NCBI GenBank assembly: GCA_033398695.1
Contig: CM065816.1
Location: 133,583,358-133,647,357, forward strand
Length of the DNA stretch: 64,000 nt
Origin: Orobanche coerulescens
Taxonomy: Eukaryota; Streptophyta; Magnoliopsida; Lamiales; Orobanchaceae
Reading direction: 5' to 3'
The notes under the pieces are model-generated. The model saw only the letters and a list, made by a program, of their open reading frames with translations, ran no database searches and was not told where the DNA came from. Positions 57,950 to 64,000 of this stretch are shown piece by piece (position 1 is the stretch's first letter; the number at the start of each line of letters is the position of its first letter). The position numbers were made by a program, and so were the translations under genes.

Positions 57950-59675
57950 AACTTTCTTGGGACAAATCTGAAAATCTCTAAATTAAAACCCTAATCGTTG
58001 CTTAACAAAACATGAGTTTCTATATTCTTCCCAGGCCAAGGCGACCGAGTGCAGAATCCCTGGTTCTTCCCGGCCGAATGCACAGGACCGAGTTTTCCCC
58101 TCCCTTCCGACCAACATCCCTCGCCTCTCTTTAGTTCGGTGAATGATACCGTGTTTAAGCTTACAAGAAGCATAACAAAGCATCTCGACATTTATGTTCG
58201 TCTCTTTTGCCGAAATCCTGCTGCTTTTTATTCTCTTCTTCTTTCTATCCTAATTTTCTTACTAATTTATGTGTGTAATATATGTGTGTGGATATATTAA
58301 CTTATTGCCGAAAGTATAAATTAACTTATTATTTTCATATATACACATATCTTAACAAACTAACTTGTCACTCATAAAAATGCCAAACACACCCTACTAT
58401 TTCCCAATTAGTTGATCGGAGACTATGGTCCCAGCCCCACTAACACGAAAGCGATTGCTCTTGGTATTCCCTTAGCAGCCGTCCATCCAAGCAAAAAGTT
58501 TAATATCAGCCGTAGGTTCAGTCCCTCCTGTATACATGCAAATAGGTTACTGAGTTGCCCTAGTGCTGCTTCTATCCCCCTCGTACTGTCTCCCTATCTC
58601 TCCAAAATCTCTCTATTCTGCAGCAATTCGAGGACTTGGGAGAGAGAAGATATTGAATTGCTATTATGGCATCTCCAGAAGCTCCTCTACGATAGTCGGG
58701 GTCGACCGAAGTTCTGCCGCCTTTTGACTCATGAAACAAATGGTAATAGTTCTCTGCTGCCCACCATTCATTTCTTTGTGTGTACATCTGCATTTAAAAT
58801 CGGTGTACTTTATTCTGAATCGATTGTGTTCAAGCACCCATTTTTTGTTTTCTTCGAATCCACTCAGACTGTCCCTTGCTTAGAAAATTAGGGCACAATA
58901 TTCTTTCTTTAACAAGCAAATCAAAAGTAAATGTGATATGTATAGTTCTGCTTCAAAGCTTAGTGCTTTTGACGCACATGGTTTGCTGATAAGGATTTTG
59001 TTTAGATTATTGCTAATAATGCTGTTTGATCATGATACCGCTGCTGGAGTACACTGATCTTTTCTATTTATGCTGCATTGATTCTCTATTATTCCTGAAT
59101 TTTTCAGTATGCTCTTTTGGTTGCTTATACATTCATATGGTTTTAAGTCTCTGATGGAACTCAAAGGTTTTGGCTTTTAGTGGAGAAGCCTATTTATGTT
59201 TCTTTTTTGTACACCTGTTGAAATTTGAGAATTGGTCGAAGGCAGTGTTATGTTATGCCTCCAATGAATTGGTCGGCTCTACTATGTCCACTTTGTTATA
59301 AACTATTGTTGGTAGGCCCAAGATTCTGAAAACATCATGAGAAAATTGGATTCTTGGAGTGGAGATTCTGAAACTCCATATTAAATTTGATTTTCTTTTG
59401 GAACCCAATTTGATTTACATAATTTATTAGGTGTGTATGTGCATGTGTGTGTGCGCGCGTGTGTGCATGTGTGTGTGTGTGTGTGTGTTTCTATCTACTT
59501 TTACAACCGCATTTTTCTCCCCTCAATTTGTTACATATCCGATGGCGTAATTTTGAGAGCTCTGCGAAAGGATGTGTTGTGGAAGTAAACAATTCTCGGT
59601 TTTTAGGGTTTGATATCTGGTGATAATCATCTGAAATAAGGTATATTCTTAATGTAATCGAATTTTGTATAGGAT
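57950..59675 (+). other. CACTA cargo upstream of HIR exons
   Basis: 1.7 kb of non-repeat DNA. It may be HIR promoter, 5' untranslated exon and intron; CT-rich text at 58560-58640 and ATGGCATCTCCAGAAG at 58665 look exon-like. The frames at 58049-58300 and 58412-58891 show no domain I know. Confidence 0.4.
59431..59488. repeat. (TG)n microsatellite
   Basis: GTGTG/GCGC/GTGCATG repeats over about 58 bp inside the CACTA cargo, upstream of the HIR start. Confidence 0.9.
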
Positions 59676-60523
59676 ATGGGAATTTTGTTTTGCTGCATTC
59701 AAACCGTTGCTAATAGGGAAAGATTTGGGAAATTTGATGAGGTCCTAGAGCCTGGGTGTGACTGTTTGCCCTGGTTTCTCGGAAGCCAGCTGGCCGTCCA
59801 TCTCACTCTCCAGCTACAACAATTTGATGTCCGGTGCGAGACCAAAATCAGGGTTTATTTCATGTATTTTTGCATAGATACTTAATTAATATTCTATTTA
59901 AAGTCTGCATTCTTTTCGGGATAAATTAAGTTACTGGAAAAGAGTTGTTTGTTTTTGTGACTGATAATTCATGTACGGATACTAATATTTCCAATTTAAA
60001 TATCTTTGTCAGTTCAGAACAATGTGTTCGTCAATGTTGTTGTATCAATTCAGTACCGTGCCCTTGCCAGTAAGGCGAGCAATGCTTTTTACAAACTCAG
60101 CAATACAAGAGGTCAGATTCAGGCTTATGTGTTTGATGGTATATTTCTCTTCCTACACCTGAAAATTTCATGGTTTTCGGCCCTGGATTTTTTATTTTAT
60201 TATGAGCAGGCTCAGTTCATTGAGTTTATTGTCGGGTTTTCCATTATGTACAGTGCTAAGGGCCAGCGTCCCGAAGTTGAATCTTGATGATAGTTTTGAG
60301 CAGAAAAACAACATTGCTAAAGCTGTTGAAGATGAACTTGAAAAGGTAAATCCACTTTTGCAGTGAATCTAATCTAATTCTGTAAGTATTTTATATCGAT
60401 TTTATTTTTCTCTAGTTGTTTTGTAGGCAATGCCTGCCTACGAGTATGAGATCGTTCAAACTCTAATTGTCGACATAGAGCCACACGAGCATGTGAAGAG
60501 GGCTATGAATGAAATTAAAGCTC
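59676..60523 (+). pseudogene. HIR: Captured 5' part of a HIR gene (four exons, SPFH/prohibitin protein)
   Basis: Exons 59676-59852, 60018-60138, 60254-60345 and 60427-60523, each bounded by GT...AG and joining in one open frame of about 162 codons with no stop. The start MGILFCC keeps the Cys cluster used for membrane attachment in HIR proteins. [47 protein letters not shown] and [11 protein letters not shown] are clear HIR/SPFH blocks. HIR proteins form plasma-membrane complexes in plant immunity; the family is about 285 residues, so roughly the C-terminal 43% is missing. I found no later exon. About three residues are missing near position 10. It lies inside the CACTA element, so it is transposon cargo and not the native locus. 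Confidence 0.9.
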
Positions 60524-61855
60524 GTAAGTTCCGGTGTATTCTTTTTATTTAATTTAACCCATTTCTGATTCCTACTCCTGGAACATCTTATATCATGTAT
60601 TAATTGGATGGATTCCGGGGTGTGTTTCTATCACTGGAAAAAGTTATTCTTGGCTTTTAGAGTAGAAATACACTCAAATTTCCCCTAAAAGTTGAGAAAT
60701 CACTTTTCTCTTAGTGTTTGCATATACTCCCCTTGACAAACTTTACTGATCTGTAAATAACAATTTCAGACATGCACACATTTCATCACGCAGTGCCGCT
60801 GATTACTTTGGTAATTTCTGAGCACTTCTCACATTTTGTAATCAACTCGATCACACAAATGAGTTCGCGCTAGGCTGAATTCAGTGAACTGTGATATTCC
60901 CTGATTACATTTCTCACTTACTGAACTGCATGAATTTCTCTGTTGTTCGCGAGATGAGGAGAACTGAACTTCGGATTTGATTTTGTGGTTTAGTATCTGC
61001 GGAGTTGCATCAGACGAAGGTGATAAATAAAGCTTGTTTAATTCGATTCTCCAGTTTTTTTAATCAATTTTTACAATAATTTGCTGGTCTTCAGTTTATC
61101 AGTATTTAGAGAATTTTCCTCCGGATCGTGTGATTTTGTAATTTGTACATTGACTTTTCTCCTCTCAATATTTGTGACTATTATAATCTTCACGGATTGT
61201 TAGTCATGTGTGACGAAATGCTGAGTGCAAGGTGATTAAGATCTTCGTTTGCGTACAATTTCTGCTATTGGAATTTGGAATAGTAGTACAAATGAAACTG
61301 TGTTATTTCGATTTGGTAGGCAGAGTCCTGTATTCAGTTTTGACAACTTCTTTTCGTGGAAAATGCTTTTATGACGTTGTGTGGTTATTGCTTTCAAAAT
61401 TTCTGTCACCTGGATATCGGTATATAAACATCAATACACTTTACTTGTTGATTTAGAGGTGTATCGAAATCCGCTGACTGTTCGTAAGACGAAAACATAA
61501 ACTTAGGCATGGGGTAGACATATGCTTAGTGTGCTGTTCTAGCTCCCGTTTCCTTTTCATTAAATCTTTTGTAAGAATGTAATTTATTTAGCAAAAGAAA
61601 TGTAACCTTGTTTATTTCTCCAGTTTCTTTCTAAGTTAAAAAGAGTCTTTCCTTTTCTTATTAGTTGCTTTATTATTGCCGAACACGGACAAAGAATAGC
61701 GTAAAGGGGTAAATTAGTAGCCTCATATTAGCCCTTCAAAACCTCTATTTTAAGTTGTATGCTATCATAGAATGCACAAACATCTGAACACCAAAATGAA
61801 CTCCTGTGATTGATTATTTTCAGATATATTTGTTTATTTGCAAGTTTCATTCAGG

Positions 61856-62145
61856 ATGGAAAACGGTAGTGGCAGTGTAGTGGCGAAGCGCATGAAACTT
61901 TCTGTAGGTCTTCTGCTCTTCCACACAGTATTGTTGCAATAAGTTATAAGAAAGGTACAATTCCATAATCTAGATTTCAAATACCTTGAGGTTGAAGAGT
62001 TATGTGCTGGTACTACTACTGGTGATGAAAGTGAGGATAGTGATCAAGAGGACGATGATCGCGAGGATGATGATGATCGTGAGGATGACGATTCGCGAGA
62101 ATGACAATGATCACCAGGACGACGAAAGTGATGATTTATGATCAG
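61856..62145 (+). other. Possible exons with acidic tail in CACTA cargo
   Basis: ATGGAAAACGGTAGTGGC at about 61857 opens a short frame ending at a GTAGGT donor-like site. 61974-62104 encodes an Asp/Glu repeat (EDDDREDDDDREDDDSRE) ending at TGA. It could be a fragment of a second captured gene or a transposase tail. I do not recognise it. Confidence 0.3.
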
Positions 62146-62875
62146 TACTTAACTACTAATATTTTCTATGTGCATACTTTTGGTAGTATGTTGGTATTTT
62201 GACACGAAAGACTATGTTTAATGTAGAATTGTGGTGTAAGTTGACATGTACGTTTCGAATTTAGACTTAAGTACTAGATGTAAGATGATATTGTGATAAA
62301 AGCTGACTATGTTTGGGCTTTATTGACATATATTGTTGGATTTGCCATTTGGGAAATTTGAAATGTGATTTCTGGTTTGGTATGCTTTTGGGCATGGTAT
62401 ATTGAAATTTCAAACAGGACCTTGCAATTTGGATTAATAAAAAGTGTTGCAAATAAGTGTTGCCAATAAAGTCTAAAAATACTACAATAGGGATAAAAAT
62501 ATTGCAGATAAATGTTGCTAAAAAACCAAAAAGCATTGCAACAAGCATCAAAATGTTGCATCAAAATGTTGCAATAAATTGACTTTGTAACATTTTAACT
62601 CAATAAATGTTGCAAACAAGTGTTGCAATAGTCTATTGCAACATCTTAAAAGTGTTACTGAAACAGACAAAATTGTTGCAATAAAGGCACTATTGTAATA
62701 CTTCAAAAATGTTGCAATAAGTACGTAAAACGTTGCTATATGGGTCATAGGCAACGGCCGCAAATGCAACGCTGAATTTTGGCTAAAATATTACATAAAA
62801 CTCTAATGTAACATATATGGGGTTTAACAATACGCTTTTTTGGGCTTATAATAGGCCATATATGGTGTAGTGTTG

Positions 62876-63252
62876 GAGTGATGTCAGATCGCCTTTGAAG
62901 CTTGAGGGAATCACTTATGTCTGTGCGAATTTATAGAAGCCAAATCGAGCCGAACTGCCCTACTTATATCTCATGGTATTAGCAATCGCCTTATCTCAGT
63001 CCTATTAAGGCTCGAGAACTCAATACAACACCGGATCTACTATGAAAGTCAACCCATGCAAGAAGCCGAGCTACCTTATGCTTCGATTGAGAAACTCATG
63101 CATGTCTTGATCATGTCATCCATAAAGTATGGTCTATACTTTCTGGAACATAAGATCTTTGTTTTAACCGGCTTCCCCCCTCAAGATAGGCATGCATCGG
63201 ACTGAAACCTCTAGTAGAATGATCAAATTGACTATTTGAACTCGGTCAGTTG
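62876..63252 (+). pseudogene. Tat-like RNase H remnant, first part
   Basis: Pieces match the Gypsy region after reverse transcriptase, for example KLEGITYVCANL and LPYLYLMVLAIALSQS, and SSRMIKLTI before the MITE, with stops between. It connects directly to 57708 when the CACTA is removed. Confidence 0.6.
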
Positions 63253-63816
63253 TAGACCTGGCAAAACAGACCTATGCCCACGGGCCGGCCCAGCCCGCCC
63301 GTTTTTGGGCGGGCATTGGGCTTCATATTTTTGGCCCAAAAAAAATCGGGCTTTTTTGGCCCGGCCCATATTTGGCCCGCCCGTTGAGGATCGTCCCGCG
63401 GGCGGCCCGCCGGGCCCAGTTTTTTTTTATGTTATATGTAATTATAATATTTAAAATTCTTCCTTATTTGTTAGATTATATTACATTTGTATGTTAATTA
63501 TTGATGTAATTTTATTTTTTATGGGACTTTGTGATTATTTTGTAGTATCTCATATCAATAATAATATTATTTTATAATTTTTATAAGAAAGTAATAGTGA
63601 TAAATGATATGATGATCAAATAAAAATATTTGTATAGTGAATAATATAATAATTAAGGATCGAAAATATTTCTATATTTATTCAGAATTAATATTTCAAA
63701 AAAAAAAAGTTGAGGCCCGCGGGCCGGGCCACGGGCCTTTTTGGCCCGGCCCAGATTTGGCCTTCCCGTTTTTTGCCCGGCCTGTTTGGGCTGAGCCCGC
63801 CCATTTGCCAGGTCTA
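63253..63816. mobile_element. hAT MITE (564 bp), GGGCC-rich
   Basis: Perfect 13-bp inverted repeat TAGACCTGGCAAA at both ends; TSD GTCAGTTG (63245-63252) and GTCAGGTG (63817-63824), one mismatch. GC-rich GGGCCCG repeats near both ends, AT-rich centre. Confidence 0.93.
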
Positions 63817-63824
63817 GTCAGGTG

Positions 63825-64000
63825 GACATCAGCTTAGAGCCTCGAACTGCTATAAAAGGCCAAGCTCTAGCGGACTTTGTGGCTGAATTCACTTGCAAAA
63901 TATAAGAGTGCCCGACCGACCTGAAGATTGATCCCTATTTGTTGACGGATCCACAATGGTAGACCGAGTCAGAGTTAGGATAATTTTGGTTAGCCCTGAA
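63825..64000 (+). pseudogene. Tat-like RNase H remnant, second part (window edge)
   Basis: Reads DISLEPRTAIKGQALADFVAEFT, the typical block before Gypsy RNase H, then stops and a shifted continuation to the window end. Confidence 0.75.

Larger units (their letters stand above)
57712..62872. mobile_element. CACTA (En/Spm-type) transposon, 5161 bp, carrying a HIR gene fragment
   Basis: Ends CACTACACCATATATG in inverted orientation on both sides; the inverted repeat extends to about 32 bp with three mismatches. TSD TTG (57709-57711 and 62873-62875). Subterminal regions (57730-57930 and 62435-62800) are dense in GTTGCAATA / AAGTGTTGCAA repeats, the transposase-binding pattern of CACTA elements. 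I find no transposase, so it is non-autonomous. The centre is captured host DNA including HIR exons. Confidence 0.93.
55562..64000 (+). mobile_element. Decayed Gypsy element (Tat-like), split by CACTA and a hAT MITE; continues past window
   Basis: Protease, reverse transcriptase and RNase H remnants lie in Gypsy order: 56080-56180, 56870-57450, then after the CACTA 62876-63252 and, after the MITE, 63825-64000. Phrases such as DLNKSYPKDSYPLP and ALADFVAEFT are typical of plant Tat/Ogre-type pol. The start is unclear (no LTR seen); the 3' end is beyond the window. Confidence 0.75.

Noticed and set aside
58412..58891. 159-codon frame upstream of the HIR exons
   Set aside because: No recognisable domain; more likely captured untranslated or intron DNA.

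Overview
This window looks like repeat-dense plant nuclear DNA, probably from an angiosperm with a large genome. Evidence for a plant is the set of plant retrotransposon lineages, a CACTA transposon, hAT elements, a Pol III SINE, and a fragment of a plant HIR (hypersensitive-induced reaction, SPFH/prohibitin) gene. I cannot name the species. I see no complete host gene. Almost everything is a stack of nested transposable elements whose ends can be placed by LTR pairs, terminal inverted repeats and target-site duplications (TSDs).

Layout. (1) 1-6074: an LTR element (E1) with about 2.7-kb LTRs and a non-coding interior. It sits inside a degenerate Copia element (Copia A) that continues to 9961. 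(2) 9962-12251: AT-rich DNA without genes, holding an old direct repeat. (3) 12252-33253: a decayed hAT transposon (minus strand, BED-finger exon kept) split by two insertions: a complete 12-kb Sirevirus-like Copia element (12975-24936, TSD TCAAG) with an env-position ORF, and a gag-only LTR element (E2, 25058-32185, TSD GTGAA). (4) 33522-34331: a tRNA-type SINE and a hAT MITE. (5) 35527-54815: Copia B, same family as Copia A. It is split in gag by a minus-strand element (E3, 37563-49317, TSD CGTGG), and E3 itself carries a 916-bp hAT-like element and a solo LTR (TSD GCCCA). A further hAT MITE sits in the Copia B RNase H region. (6) About 55.6 kb to the end: a decayed Gypsy element of Tat type, split by a 5.16-kb CACTA element (57712-62872, TSD TTG) and by a hAT MITE.

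E1, E2, E3 and the solo LTR are related. All have TGTAATA...GGGTGTTACA termini, those with an interior have an iMet-type primer-binding site and a GTTTCGGG-GAC(G)AAAC / polypurine end, and none has a pol gene. They look like non-autonomous derivatives of a Del/Tekay-like chromovirus. Two features of this family stand out. Each subfamily carries its own array of GC-rich palindromes upstream of the presumed promoter, and a hairpin near the LTR 3' part keeps its fold but not its sequence.

The best biological finding is the CACTA element carrying four consecutive HIR exons with intact splice sites and reading frame. A technical caution also emerges: paired LTR copies differ in patches mainly at CAG/CTG sites, so many apparent frameshifts, notably in the Sirevirus pol gene, may be assembly errors and not real decay.
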